The notes beneath the pieces were generated by a model. The model ran no database searches and was not told the DNA's origin. It saw only the letters and a program-made list of their open reading frames with translations. Position numbers and translations under genes: made by a program. This document shows positions 47,153 to 58,800 of a stretch of DNA of 64,000 nt, piece by piece (within the stretch, counting starts at the first letter, position 1; every line of letters starts with the position of its first letter). Location: the NCBI GenBank assembly GCA_006538405.1, contig BJKQ01000020.1, positions 62,001 to 126,000 on the forward strand, in the 5' to 3' direction. The stretch comes from Hansfordia pulvinata (Eukaryota > Ascomycota > Sordariomycetes > Xylariales).

Positions 47153-47414
47153 GCACTAAGTTAGGCCTTGGGGGGGGGAGCGGAAGCGGCGGCTGGAGGA
47201 CGAGGGTCGCTGTGGTGTACGGGATGTGTTATTGCCTCGAAGGATGCTTCTATGCTTCTGTATATACTTCGTCTCACAGGGGAAATCGAGCAGCCTTATT
47301 CTGGCGAGCTGGGGCCAAGGAAAGATCTGTAGTAAAACCCTCAATGGCTGATAAACGGTACTCAAGTTGCTAGAGATCAGAGAAACCCAGTCCGCTTCCG
47401 CCTGAGCTACGTTC

Positions 47415-48555
47415 CTACCTCCCTTCCCATATTCTTCTCAGCGCCGTCAGCCCGATAAAAACAGCCTCGTCTGTTCTGATCGTCCGGCTGCCTTGGCCAG
47501 GCAGAACATTGACCCAGTGGTCGAAAAGCTCCTTGGTCCTTCCCCGGACAATCCCCAGCCCGTTGAGGTCGGCGTCGTTCTCCGCGGCAAACTCCAGCCC
47601 GCGCGGGCCGCCAAAGACGATGAGCAGGTGCTTGAAGCTGCTGTCCTCCTTCTTCTTCTTCTTCTCGGGGAAGGCGTCAGGGATGGCCAGGCCGCGCTCC
47701 GACGTGCCGATGCTCATGTCGTACCCGCCGTCAAAGGGGCACTCCTCGAACACGGACGCCAGCGAGCCGCAGCGCCGCGTCTGGTAGCCCCAGTAGTAGC
47801 CGCCCTCGGTGCGCGGGCGGCCGGGTCGACGGGCTCGCCCGCGGTGTAGTCGTCGTCGTTGATCCGCACCGTGATGCGGGTCTTGGGCGGGACCTTGTGG
47901 CTGATGGCGACGTACTCCTTACGGCCGACGTCGACGAGGGTGCCGCCTCCCGGCCCGGCTGCCCCGGGGACGGTGACGCCCTCACAGTAGGGCAGCCAGT
48001 CGGACTGGTGGGGGTGGGAGGGGATGTCGAGGCTGGGCAGCATGCCGGCCGACCTGAGATTGGGATGGATGGGCAACAGAGTCTTGCGCATAAAGGGGGG
48101 CATCTCGAGATACTGCAGCACGTGATCCAGGTAGCCACAGGGGTCATGGTCGCCCGAGTACGCCTGCGGGTCAATGTTCCGGGGCCGGGTGTCCGGGTGC
48201 GAGTCGTCAAAGATGACGACCTCGTCGATGCTGAAGACGGCGAGGGCGCGGGCCAGGTGCGAGACTATGTTTGTCCTCTGGTCCTCGCGGCGGCAGCTGG
48301 GCGGGCCGTGTCAGTGGGGAGTCAAAACGTGTCGAAGGACATAGACATACGTGGAGAGAACACTGCCTGCTACAGCAATGGAAACGGTCCAGTCTCGGCC
48401 ACCTCTGGGCTGGAAAAACGCGCTGGGCTTGGACGTGTCGACAAAGTCGCCGTCCTTGGTGATGCGGCGCTTCTGGAGGGACGGTGAGTGAGGGAGACGA
48501 TAGTGGAAGGGGAACGCTGTCTTACTTTCTGGCGGTCATTCTCGTACGAGGCCAT
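47415..48555 (-). CDS. SPOUT-class RNA methyltransferase (C9orf114/SPOUT1 family) with an apparent 1-bp deletion
   Basis: Exons 48555-48526 (only ten codons), 48472-48351 and 48296-47415 (donors GTAAGA and GTATGT; acceptors CCAG). Conserved segments follow the human SPOUT1/C9orf114 order: DWTVSIAVAGSVLS, AVFSIDEVVIFDD, LQYLEMPPFMRK, AGMLPSLDIPSH, YDMSIGTSERG, HLLIVFGGPRGLE and the knot-forming PGQGSRTIRTDEA near the end. This family is nuclear and has a SPOUT methyltransferase fold; the RNA target in fungi is not established. The frame breaks at about 47811-47826. PVDPAA reads in one frame and the conserved TEGGYYWGYQTRR continues in another. One missing C in the C run (GGG on the + strand at 47815-47817) explains it. 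The exact base cannot be fixed by eye. Divergent with the thioredoxin gene. Confidence 0.88.
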
Positions 48556-49163
48556 CTCGAAGGCACCCAGGTGATTTATGGAGCCTAAAGTCGTTCAGTC
48601 TGGGGATACACCATCAGCTGTCAATCCGGGTCTTGGGAAAGGAGACTCGACGATGGCTTCGTAGCTTGACGACGGCAGCCCGGAGTCACCAAGACCAAGG
48701 TAGACTTTTCCCAACTTTTTAGTGGGCCCTGACTGTGAAGTGTGGAAGCCACGCACCCACAGCAGCACAGCAGGTGAGCAGGTACGAAGGGAGTACGACA
48801 TACCCCACATCCTGGATCTCGCCTTCCGCAACTGTCCGAAAATAGACCGGGGTACAAGCGCAAGTACAGAGACAGTGGGCTGGCGTACCTGTACTTGAAC
48901 ACATGCAGGGCATCTACAAGCGACGACGAGCCTGCCGTACCTGCCGCCGTCGCATCGGGCTGCTGACACATCACCACTTCATCGCCCAGTGCGCTCATCC
49001 AGCCACCTGCACCACCAAATCTCATTGACGGCGACGACCTCTCCTCAACGCCCTAGATCCGTCTCCCCTTCCCCAACTCAACTCGCAACGGCGCACCCAC
49101 CCTTGCACTGATCCCGTCCCGACCCGACCGTTTCCCGCCCGCGCGATACGCCGCGCCCTCACC
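48556..49163. promoter_or_regulatory. Divergent promoter of the SPOUT methyltransferase and thioredoxin genes
   Basis: 608 bp between two start codons. The right 130 bp are C/T-rich, typical of a fungal leader. No TATA box or supported gene is seen. Confidence 0.5.
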
Positions 49164-49998
49164 ATGAGTCCCGTCAACATCAGCTCCGAGGGCGAGTTTG
49201 CCAAGCTCAGAGATGGCTCTGCCGCCCTGGTAGTCGACTGTGCGTTCCCACTGCCTACCCTCCAGCCTTTCTTCGTCCCTCGCTAAACCACCCCCTTTGT
49301 TACAGTCTATGCCGACTGGTGCGGCCCATGCAAAGCCATCGCCCCCAAATTCGAAGAGCTCGCCTCGAAGTACGCCAAGCCCGGCCGCATCGCTTTCTGC
49401 AAGGTCAACGTCGATACCCAGCAAGCCGTCGCCTCTCAGTATGGTGTCCGCGCCATGCCCACTTTCCTCTTTTTCAAGAACGGCCAGAAGTACACCGAGG
49501 TTCGCGGCGCCGACGCCGGCAAGCTGCAGAGCATCGTTGCAGAACTCGCGGCTTCAGCCAAGCCCAACGTCATGGACACGCCCGGCCGTACTCTAGGAGC
49601 CGCCAGCACCGCTGCAGCCACTGGCCCTGCCTTCCGACCCGGCGCCCCGCGACCCGGCCGCCAAGCCCCCGCTGGCCGGAGCTGGTCCCTGCCCAGCTCC
49701 TTCAACCTCATCAACGCGCTGCTGACCTTCTTTGGTCTCTATTTTGCTTCCCTTTTCTCGGTGCGTATCTCTGCGGCAACAGCAGCTGGGTGCTGGACTG
49801 CTGACTGACGGGCTGCATAACCGACTAACCCTCATTTTACAGTTCGATCCATACAAGGCAGCCGAGAACTCGGACTTTAACGTCAAGAAGCCACGAGACG
49901 CACCCAAGCCCATACCAACTGGTGGGCAGAGGGCAGCCAGTGGAGCAGCAGGCCGGTCGAGTGGTGTGCGGACACTGGCTGATCTGGGCGGGAGCTGA
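49164..49998 (+). CDS. Thioredoxin with a C-terminal membrane segment
   Basis: Three exons, 49164-49239, 49306-49760 and 49843-49998 (donors GTGCGT; acceptors ACAG), give 228 residues. The thioredoxin domain fills residues 1-105, with active site W-C-G-P-C (30-34), the cis-proline in AMPTFLFF and a VNVD strand. A Pro/Ala/Arg-rich linker follows. Then comes a hydrophobic segment (NLINALLTFFGLYFASLFS, about 159-177), which reads as a transmembrane anchor, and a soluble tail of about 50 residues. This is longer than cytosolic thioredoxins (about 105), and no N-terminal signal is seen, so the thioredoxin domain would face the cytosol. It would be a membrane-tethered disulfide reductase. Which membrane is unknown. 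Confidence 0.9.
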
Positions 49999-50580
49999 GC
50001 AAGGGTGATTTCAGACGACGAACGTACTTACATTGGGCACGGAGGCCGAGGCGTTACGGAAGGCGTTGTGACATGGCTTGTTTTTGTTATTGCAGCGTTT
50101 CAGCAAGCATCGGTCTTGCATGTCAGGGCTGAACTGGATGAGAGCGGGTGTGGCCACTTGCATCACCACAGACTTGGAATATGGGTTCAGCCATCATTAT
50201 GCTACTACGAGTTGACCATCCTGGCTTATATCGGTGCTCGAGGTGGAGATTGTGCATCGAGAAGATTTGTAACATTCCGCCGGGTATCGAAAACCGCCTA
50301 ATGACAATGCCAACAAAGCCCAGGGGGGAACTTCTGTATGCACATACGGATAGTCGTTCCTCAAGGGCGCAGCTTGCAGGTCAGGACACGGCGCTGGGCT
50401 GACGCACTGGATCTAGGCTCGGTAAGTGACCAAGCACGGGGAATCGTGTCCAAGGCAAAACATGCAGTACTTCTCATGCGGCTGAACGGATTAAGCAATG
50501 CTATTTTTTAGTTGGATAGAATATCATATACACGTCTCAGTGCTCTCTACACAACCTTTCCCCCGGAGCTCTGTTCGTCT
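49999..50580. other. Convergent 3' intergenic region
   Basis: Between the ends of the thioredoxin gene (+) and the acyltransferase gene (-). No supported gene. Confidence 0.55.
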
Positions 50581-52152
50581 TCAGCCCAGAAAATTATTGA
50601 CGGCACCACCGACATTCTTGACGTCGAGCAGGAATGTGTCGTGGCCGAACATGCTCTGCTCCTCGCTCAGCTCGACGTGGGCCACGTTGCGGTTGCCCGT
50701 CAGGCGGAGGGCGTGGGCGACCTCGCGCTGCTGCCAGGCCGGGAAGAGGATGTCGCTGGCGACACCCATTACGAGCGTCGGCACGTCGCGCAACGCAGCC
50801 AGCCCGCGGATCAGGTCCTCGGGGGGGCGCAGGTCGGAAGAAGCGGAGGCGGACGCTGGGTCATCCTCTTGGACACCAGAGCCGGGCTGCTCCGCGTACG
50901 GCGCCTCAGGGAGCTGCAGGCTGCAGGCAGCGGGGGTGTTGACGGCGGGTCCCGCACCGGAGCGTAGGAGCTCTTGCCTCTCAGCCCGGCGGGTGGCGGC
51001 GGCCTGCTGGGCCTCGGCGCCCAGGTCGAAGAGGTCCATGGCCTTGCTGACGTAGAGCAGGCTGTTGGGGTCGTAGGTCAGGCAGAACTTCTCGCCGGCG
51101 TGGTCGAGGTAGGTCTCGATAAGGAAGTCGGGGCACAGGGCTGGGGGCTTGGTCGGGTCGGCCCTCCGACGGCCGAAGCGTTGCTCCCACTCGGGGCCGG
51201 AGCGGTAGGTGACGGTGGCGATCTCGCGGGCCAGCTTCATGCCGGCGTGGGGCGGAACGCGGCCGTAGTAGAAGCCCCTGTTCCAATTGGGGTCCATCAT
51301 GAGGACCTGGCGCTGGGTGTGGCGCATGGCGATGCTGTAGGGGTGGCTGCGGGCGCAGCCGCTGATGGAGACGACGCGGCCGACGCGCGAAGGGAAGAGG
51401 GCCCCGGAGGCCAGCGACTGCATACCGCCCATGCTGGAGCCAACGGCAGCGTAGAGCCGGTCTACGCCGAGGTGGTCGAGCAGGCGAAACTGGGCGCGCA
51501 CCATGTCCTCCATGGTCAGGATGGGGAAGCGGGTGGCGTACTTTGCGCCGTCGGCCGGGTCGGTGCTACTGGGACCCGTGGAGCCGAAGCAGCTCCCGAT
51601 GACGTTTGTGCAGACGACAAAGTACTTGTCCGTGTCAAGGGCCTTGCCCGGGCCGATGAATTTCTCCCACCAGCCTGGCTGCGGGTTGGCGTCGGTTGAG
51701 TGGGCGTGGGACGACGCCGACAGGCCGGTCTGTAGCAGGATGGCGTTGGAGCGGTCGGCGTTGAGGGCGCCCCAGGTCTCGAAGGCTATGTCGAACTCGG
51801 GCAGGACGCCGCCCCAGTCGAGCAGCAGCGGGTCCTTGCAGGTGAAGCGCTCAGTGGCGCCGGTGGTGTACGCGGGCTCGGGGCCCGTGGATAGCGACCT
51901 GGCCTCGAGGGTTGCCGACTTGGTCTCGATGGCGTCGAGGCAGGGGAACGCCATGGCCGGGTTGGAGGCGTCGCCTTGGGGTGCGCGGCGGGGGCGGAGG
52001 GCGTGGAAGGGTCGGATGGTGTTGGAAGAGCGCGTGGTCGCCCGGGAGAGACCTGCGGAGGCGGTTGACATTGTCGCCGCTGCCGGGACCGGGCAACGGG
52101 CGGATTGCGACAGGCGGCGCAGGGCCGCGACGGAGTACCGCTGGGCCTTCAT
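50581..52152 (-). CDS. Mitochondrial serine/homoserine O-acyltransferase (MetX/Met2 fold, cysA/cys2-type)
   Basis: Single frame of 523 residues from the ATG at 52152. Residues about 1-60 are rich in Ser, Arg and Ala without acids, a mitochondrial presequence. The alpha/beta-hydrolase core carries the oxyanion/substrate strip [11 protein letters not shown] (187-197) and the nucleophile elbow GSSMGG (238-243, S240). D467 (ASDILFP) and H504 (FGHD) complete the triad. The mitochondrial N-terminus and the GSTGP strip resemble A. nidulans cysA and S. pombe cys2, which acylate L-serine for cysteine synthesis, more than the cytosolic Met2 homoserine acetyltransferase. That choice is inferred, and the donor (acetyl- or succinyl-CoA) is not resolved. 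A 60-residue low-complexity insert lies at about 385-445. Divergent with the next gene. Confidence 0.9.
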   Translation of the reverse strand: MKAQRYSVAALRRLSQSARCPVPAAATMSTASAGLSRATTRSSNTIRPFHALRPRRAPQGDASNPAMAFPCLDAIETKSATLEARSLSTGPEPAYTTGATERFTCKDPLLLDWGGVLPEFDIAFETWGALNADRSNAILLQTGLSASSHAHSTDANPQPGWWEKFIGPGKALDTDKYFVVCTNVIGSCFGSTGPSSTDPADGAKYATRFPILTMEDMVRAQFRLLDHLGVDRLYAAVGSSMGGMQSLASGALFPSRVGRVVSISGCARSHPYSIAMRHTQRQVLMMDPNWNRGFYYGRVPPHAGMKLAREIATVTYRSGPEWEQRFGRRRADPTKPPALCPDFLIETYLDHAGEKFCLTYDPNSLLYVSKAMDLFDLGAEAQQAAATRRAERQELLRSGAGPAVNTPAACSLQLPEAPYAEQPGSGVQEDDPASASASSDLRPPEDLIRGLAALRDVPTLVMGVASDILFPAWQQREVAHALRLTGNRNVAHVELSEEQSMFGHDTFLLDVKNVGGAVNNFLG

Positions 52153-52902
52153 GGCGATGGATTCGACAGTCGCACAGGTCGCGGGAAGGGGAGAAAATAG
52201 AAGATGTTCAGAGACAACCTATCTAGAGGTGCCAATTGCCGTGAGGCCCGGCGCAATGGCTCGGCAGTGGCGGGGGTTTTGAGGGTTGCCGGAATTTGTA
52301 AGCAGTATGTGCAAGGGACGGAGGTGAAGCTGCGGGTGCAATGGAGGCTCGCTCGGTCGCACGGTCGCCACTTTGCGGAAACGGCGCAAAGCAAGCGGGC
52401 CGAGAGCCGGGGCCGGTGTCGGTGCCGCCGGCTTGGGGCCTGTGTGGCCTGCAAGCAGGTACCTCCAGTAGGCCTCGCCCGCCGAAGACCCCAACAATAC
52501 GCGTACACGGGCATCCATGGAGGTACTGCGTCGACGCAAGTGGACAAGAGAGCATCATATGAGTGCACCAAGCACGGGAGGGGGCTCAGGTACTTGGGGC
52601 GTTCCCTTTGGCTCTAGAAGGACCTCGAGCTTCAAGTTGGTCGCACATGAAACACCTTCCGATGTACGTCATCGCCCCAAAGTGGGCAGTCACCCGCCAA
52701 CATCTAGATCCAAGATCCAAGGCAGGCGCCGCTGTCAACATCCGGTCCCCAATCCCCCACGCGAGCAATCCCATCCGATCACATCAGTTTCAGACTTTTC
52801 GAAATACCTTCATACACAGCCTAAGTCCCCCGTTCAAGCAATCAATCAATTCCGCCCTGCCACACTTGTTACCCCCCGCGCTGCTAGACATTCCTCTTCG
52901 CA
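52153..52902. promoter_or_regulatory. Divergent region between the acyltransferase and a conserved fungal gene
   Basis: 750 bp carrying two promoters. The right part (about 52770-52902) is C/T-rich. No supported gene. Confidence 0.5.
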
Positions 52903-54002
52903 ATGTGGGAAAGACCGGCTGCCGACGACTTCGCCCCCAGTCTGGATCCCGACCGTGTCCAAGGGATCGGCAGATGCCCCGCCTCTGCAAGCGACAGCGA
53001 CTATGACTATTCTCCCGCTCAGGTTATCGTGGTGAGGGAGTCTCTCCTCAACTCCACTCGTCTGCCTTTGGAGCTCATCGACCTCATCCTCGATGCTGCC
53101 CAAGTGTGGGCTTGCACGTATGCTCGGAGGGACTTTCTCGACCTCGAAGACGGCTGCATGAGTGTCAAAGGAAGCAATCCCGCGACAGAAGACGTCTTTT
53201 GTGTAACTCTTCACCCGCCATCGCGTCTTCCTTGATGGAAAGTCCGCTGACTCATTTCTAGCTTCGTACTCTTCCCCTCGGCTTAGACTCGTGGTCCCTG
53301 CCCGAGGGTGATGCTGACTGGTGGTGGTCCCGGCCATGCCCCCCTTCGCAAATCGGAGACCGCGATAACTTCTCTTTGGATAAGCTAGCCAATCTTGCCA
53401 GTTACCCCCTTTCGCCTGCTCCAAGCCCCATCAAGAAGATCAAGTTCTACGTTTCCAGTAAAGACCAGGGCTGGGGCGGGGATCATGAGTGCCATGGGAC
53501 TTTCAAGCACTCGCACACATGGTTCAGCGTCGGCGTAGAGCGATTCGAGGACCATCAACACCAAGAATCGTTGCTCCACTCCTCAGAGCCTGTGTCTTCC
53601 GAGTCGAATTTCACAGGGCCCGATTCACAGGAATCGTCAAGCACACATGAGGAATGCCTGTCAACGTCACAACTGCATGGGATCCTGCCAGTCGGAGACG
53701 GGAATTCGACATACCAGCATGAACTCCATCCCAGTGACAAGAGCTGCATCCAGCGCAACCGGCTCTGTGGGAACGAATTCGAAAGGCACACATGCACCTG
53801 GCAGAGCGACGATGCCGTCGACCCAGATTCCCCTGAGGCCGCCTCGTTGGATCAACATGGTCGCGGCCGAGCTACCGGCAATGGGGAATTCGTGAGAGCC
53901 TTGCGGTATGGCGACGTATTGACCATCTGGGCCCATGCTCGATTCCGCGGATGGAAGAACAATATCAAGGTCGTCGGCGTCAAGGTCTATTTCAGGGTGT
54001 GA
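52903..54002 (+). CDS. Conserved fungal protein of unknown function
   Basis: Two exons, 52903-53202 and 53262-54002 (GTAACT donor, CTAG acceptor), give 346 residues. A segment LPLELIDLILDAAQVWACT sits at about 50-68, like an F-box-type or LPxEL helix seen in fungal regulators. A second domain has SKDQGWGGDHECHGTFKHSHTWF, CIQRNRLCGNEFERHTCTW, GRGRATGNGEFVRALRYGDVLTIWAHARFRGW and VGVKVYFRV. I recognise this second domain from uncharacterised ascomycete proteins, but know no function. The GWGG and CHGT residues and the paired Trp/Arg segments look like a beta-sandwich core. No signal peptide or membrane segment. The F-box reading of the first segment is tentative. Confidence 0.75.
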
Positions 54003-54185
54003 CTGGAAAATCAGAGGTGAAAATGGCATGTAGGCATTCGACTCGACTCGGCGATTCCTCTTCGCCTCGTGCCGACCCAGCTAACCTCCCTTCATTCCCG
54101 TAGCCAGCACCATGTCACATCAGCACGAGTCAAGAGCCATTGGCAGATTGGGCATTAGTCTATTCGTGCGCTCGTTGGCGAGTCA

Positions 54186-55899
54186 TTATTTCTTGGAATC
54201 GAACTGGACGCTGAAGGTCTTGGTTTGGACAATGTTCGCGGTGTCCTGAATTATGGCCTTTTCGCTCCCTTCATCATCATCGCGGCTTTTCAGTCCCGCC
54301 TCCACTGTCCCTGTCGTGGATGTATGCGGTTCATTGCGGAGGAAAGTACTCAACGAGCACATGTCGTGTTCCTCAAGCCTGTTATAAGCGCTGTAATGCT
54401 GCGCAGCGTGACTGCTGGCAGATTTCGACGTTTTTGATTTTGATGATCTTGACTTGGCCGGAGTAAGCGAGCTCCTTGGACGCCCATGCTCGGCCGATTG
54501 CTGTTGTGTACCTCGTGAGTCGCCCAGCAACTTGGGCGCGACGTGCTTCACAAACCTCCGCAGTGTCGGCATCGAGCCGCAGATGACGAAGAGGTTTGCT
54601 TCAATAAATCTAAGGGGTTCGACCGTTGTCAGCTCATGTCCGGCACCAGCACGTTGGACATGCTGCCTCCGAGGCGCATCGCGCAGCTTAACTTACACCC
54701 ACATGGAAGCCGGGGCTGTGACAAAAGTCTGGTCGCTGCTGGTCACCACCGGCAACAGGAGAAACAACCGGACAAAAGAAGTCGCGACAGTACTGTGACC
54801 TTGTCAGTGGATGGCCAAAATCCGTCTCTGATTACAATACTCACATTGATCCGACGGCGAAAACAAACAGAGCGGCGACTTTTTGCCTCATGCGCATCCG
54901 AAGGCCATACACCATTCGAAAGGGCAGGGCGAAGAGAATTATGTCGGTGAAGATGTTGGTGACCGCCGTCGCGATGTACAGTGGCGGACGATCCATGCAC
55001 TGCCCGCCCTGGATGGCCATGTCCCAGCTCTTGGCCACGGGCGTGCATGCGAAGATGAGGAGAAAGAAGATGACGGGCGTGTAAGTGACGACAATCCCGA
55101 TCGTGACCCACACTGACCATCGAAACCACTCTTGCGGCGACAGGTGGATATAGTACGCAAGCAACGAGAGCTTGGTGAAGCCGTTGCACAGTATGTACAG
55201 CGGTGACGACACATACATGGCCTAAGCCGACAAAACAACAGTTAGGCGCCACTACTGAGGAAGCGAGGACAACTTGGCCCCTTGGATCCGCACGAGCAGG
55301 GGAGAGAGAACACACCAGAGTAAACGTGATATACCGCTCCAAGGGCATCTCCCAGGCGTGCACGCCTAGGCTCTTGATCGAGATAGCCCATATGTTGACC
55401 CCTTGCGTCGCGATGGAGGCGAGCTGCACCCGTTCAATTAGCTGGGTTTCCCAACGGCATTCGTCTGACGGCACGTTCGTGTCGCATCATTCTCTTCGAC
55501 TTACCCACGCAAGCAACATGAAAGCTACAATTGACAGCTGGTTAGCTCGGCGACTCGAAGCGGAACGGAACGAAACGAAACGCGCCAGAACGCGGCGAGG
55601 TCAAAGCGGCGTGGATCTCGACGACGTTGGAGACGCCCACATTGCGAGCGGACCGCGATGCCCTGAAACGCCCTTTTGCGCATTTCTCACGTACCATCGT
55701 CTATTTGGAGCCCCTTGGACAAGAATATCTTGGTGTAGAATCTCTGCGATATGGCGACAAATGCCAGAAAGCCGCCGACGGCAAACAAGGCGTAGTGCTG
55801 GTTCGCCAGGCTTTGGGACGGGTTCTCAAAGTCCAACACGTATCCGTCGGGTGGTAAGATGAAGGTTTTGACACCGTTTGTCGTGGGGAAGTCGGTCAT
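54186..55899 (-). CDS. Integral membrane protein, rhodopsin domain (Pth11-like GPCR / SAT4 family)
   Basis: Six exons: 55899-55695, 55524-55505, 55423-55316, 55221-54845, 54792-54697 and 54609-54186, giving 409 residues. The 20-bp second exon restores the conserved DDAFMLLAW segment. Seven hydrophobic spans are visible, from ALFAVGGFLAFVAIS through MLLAW, AMYVSSPLYILCNGFTKLSLLAYYI, TIGIVVTYTPVIFFLLIFACTP, AVTNIFTDIILFALPFRMV and FVRLFLLLPVVTS to IEANLFVICGSMPTLRRF. GVHAWEMPLERY, CTPVAKSWD and the CMDRPPLY/TNIFTD pair are hallmarks of the fungal rhodopsin-domain family. The first in-frame ATG is at 55899; the frame continues upstream without an ATG. There is no CFEM domain. The cytoplasmic tail is Ser/Lys-rich. 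Such proteins act at the cell surface in sensing; the ligand is unknown. Confidence 0.9.
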
Positions 55900-58800
55900 G
55901 TTGCCATCCGGCAAGGGCACCGAAGTGCTGGGCTGCCTCTATCGGAGAGGTGGACTGCTGGTCGCGACGGTGGTTGGCCCCATGAACATGCAGCGGCTCA
56001 GCGCAGGTGTTTGGCAGACGTGCAGGGGACCATTTGTGACAGCCTCATCGGACGACGGCGGGAACCGAGTTGTCACTTTTTGGATACGTTGTCGTCGTTG
56101 GGGTTCACAGGTTGACGAAGGCGACAGGTCAGTTGGCGAGCGGGACGGGCAGAGAACGCATACAAGTATGTACGGGGGTGCTGAGGGTGAGCCCGGGGTG
56201 GGCTGGGCAAATCTGCAGCGAGCAGGCGTCGCGACAGCCAGCCGTGCCGGGGTTGGCCTAAGCAGGGAGGGAAATGTGCCTGTCTTGGAAGCAGGGAGAT
56301 CCCGGCGGAGTTTGCATTTTGTGGAGAGGCGGGAAGCTTGGGCTTGGGTCGTCCCGGCAGTCTTGCCATGACGCGGTCCACACTGGCGGGCGCGACAACA
56401 CACCTCCTTCACAGGCGCGAGTGAAGTGGGTTAGGAACCCGTAAGTACGTGCCGTACCCCTTACAAGGGTGAAGAGCTTTGCGGGACTCCCACAGCAGAA
56501 GCTTAAACCGAACAACGAACACTACTGACAATCCTTTAGGCTCCATCCTGATCACAAGGCGCGACTCTCGTCATGTGCGCCCCCGGCTGCCCTGTCCCTG
56601 TCCTGTCACGCCACTCCTCGCCGTTTTTTTCTTCTTGAAGCCGGGCGAAGGTAGCTAGCTGGCTGAGCAGTCTCACAGCCATGCAGGCCGTCCTCAGAAT
56701 CACACGGACACGAGCTCGGCATGTTCACGCTCGACACTTGGTGGTAATCAGTGCTGGTAGGTGGTAGGTGCGCCAGAGCCTGGTCCCCGAGATGAACTAA
56801 AACGGTCGACTGGCCCTCGCGAGGGGGGCTTGCGAGACTACGAGCACTCGTTACGTTCACGCACCAGCCAACGAGAGAGGCGTGGGCTACCCCACGCGCA
56901 GGAGTCTGTCCCTCGACTCTCGGCCGCTACTCGCGTCATGCATATGCCCTAAACCCCAATTGCAGCAGTCTCTTGTGTCTCTTTTCCTGTAATAATTCCC
57001 TCTCCTCTCCCCTCACCCTCATCAGCGTTCGGCGAAGGATGCATCGGCTGACAGGACTGGGTGAGCGTCCGTCGCGGTCTGCCCTGAGACAGACAGGTCG
57101 CCGGGCGCCAACGAGTCGTGGCTGAACCGCCGCCAGGGGCTAGTCGGAGATAGATCCCGGCCGTCATTGCCGTGAAGCCGCGCCGGGCCACGAGTATGAT
57201 AGGACTGATTCCATCCAGCTTACTTTACGAGTACCAGCAGGCCCCCTCGGACGAACGACGGATCGTATCAATGGGTGGTGGTCTGTTGGGCAAGGCTGAA
57301 ATCACCGTCACCAGGCACGACTGCATGAAGCGAAGGCTCCGTCTTGGTCAACTGTGCGTGGGAAGAATGCACGACCTCCCCCCTCTTCAACACCCGCATC
57401 GTACTCGGTCCCTATTAGAGATTTTCCTGGCGTCAATCGCTGGTTCCCGGGGTCCTCATCCCATTACAAGGTCGCTACCTTTGTCATGGGTCCGGGCGTT
57501 GAAGGCAGAGCTTGCTGTGCAACCGTGACACCCTGGTCTTTGATACCTACGCCAGAAATTGGAGACCGCAAAGGGCCCATCAGCGTTGGGCTCCATGCAT
57601 GCTGGCGTTGCATCACGTCTTCTTGGTATACGAGTACGGCTACTCTATTATGAGCAGTCGAGCTGCGTACAAGGACTGGTAACGGGTTGGACAGACGCCT
57701 TGGAGTGCTTGGTTAGTCTCGCAGCGCGTATCGCCAACACTTGCCACTCACGCCCACGCACCCACGGCGACCGCCTGAAGACGCGACTGGCACTAACAAC
57801 TGGGCTGGCACACTGACAGGCATCGCAGGCGGCCGCCGAGCCACCGTGTGCTCCGTGCTTCTTGGGACCGCGGCAGGGTATCCGCCGTCTAGTGGTTGTC
57901 GATCTTGACCGATCCTCGCTTGCCAGAGCTAGCTGCTCACACCGGCCTCAGACTACAGCTGCGGCGGCGGCGTTAGCATCAGAGCACCACACCACTTTAG
58001 GTTCACGTCGCAACGGATACAGCCGCGAGCCCGCCATCATCAGGGCCGGACAGCCAGCTCGTCGCCCTGAGCCTGCCTGCAAGCGTGAGGCTCGCCGCCG
58101 GGGCCATGACGGACATTTCCCCCTCTTAGGAAACTGACTGCTGCTAAACACCACTCAGCTCGCTAAGGCCTTCCGTCGATTTGATGTCCTGATAGACCCA
58201 ACTTTAAAATCCTGGTGGCAAGCAGCGGCACGCGAGATGTGTCCGCCTGCAACGCCTGCAAGCTGACCTGGAGGGTATCACCGTCATCTTTTGCACAGAT
58301 CTCGGCACTCGCCCAGGTCACGTCTCTCACTGGGCAGGTTTCTCTCTTGTTATGTGTGCCTGGCCCGCAGTCTTGCCACGAGTACCGAGTACGCGTCTCA
58401 AGCCGAGCTCATTCCCGGCGGGGTCTCCGGAGCCTCGGCGACCAGAGACACACGGGCGTTACTCGTATCTCTGTGATTGCCGTGATCTGCACCGAGTTCG
58501 ATCGATATTGCTTATTCGCAATGTCTGAGGGGCCTTGGCGGGCCGGTTCAGAAGCAGGCATCGGGCCGTGGGGCAGCATCTCAATATCCACCCATACAAA
58601 GACACTTTGCCTCCGTCCCTCCGAGTCTTTCTGCTCCATAGCCTCACTGGAAAGGGCCGCATGCATGTCTGCCCAGGCTGAGCAGAGAGAGGTGCTCGTA
58701 CATCGTGCTCCACTCGGTCGGTCCGCAGGCACAAGACACGATCCCCAAGATGCTCCCCTGACCAAGCGTAGCAAGGCGCGATAGGGGGTCAGCCTTCTCT

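Noticed and set aside
20207..47817. Programmed frameshifting or pseudogenes at the four frame breaks
   Set aside because: No slippery-site pattern or downstream structure is shared, and the genes are otherwise intact; a missing base in C runs is the simpler reading.
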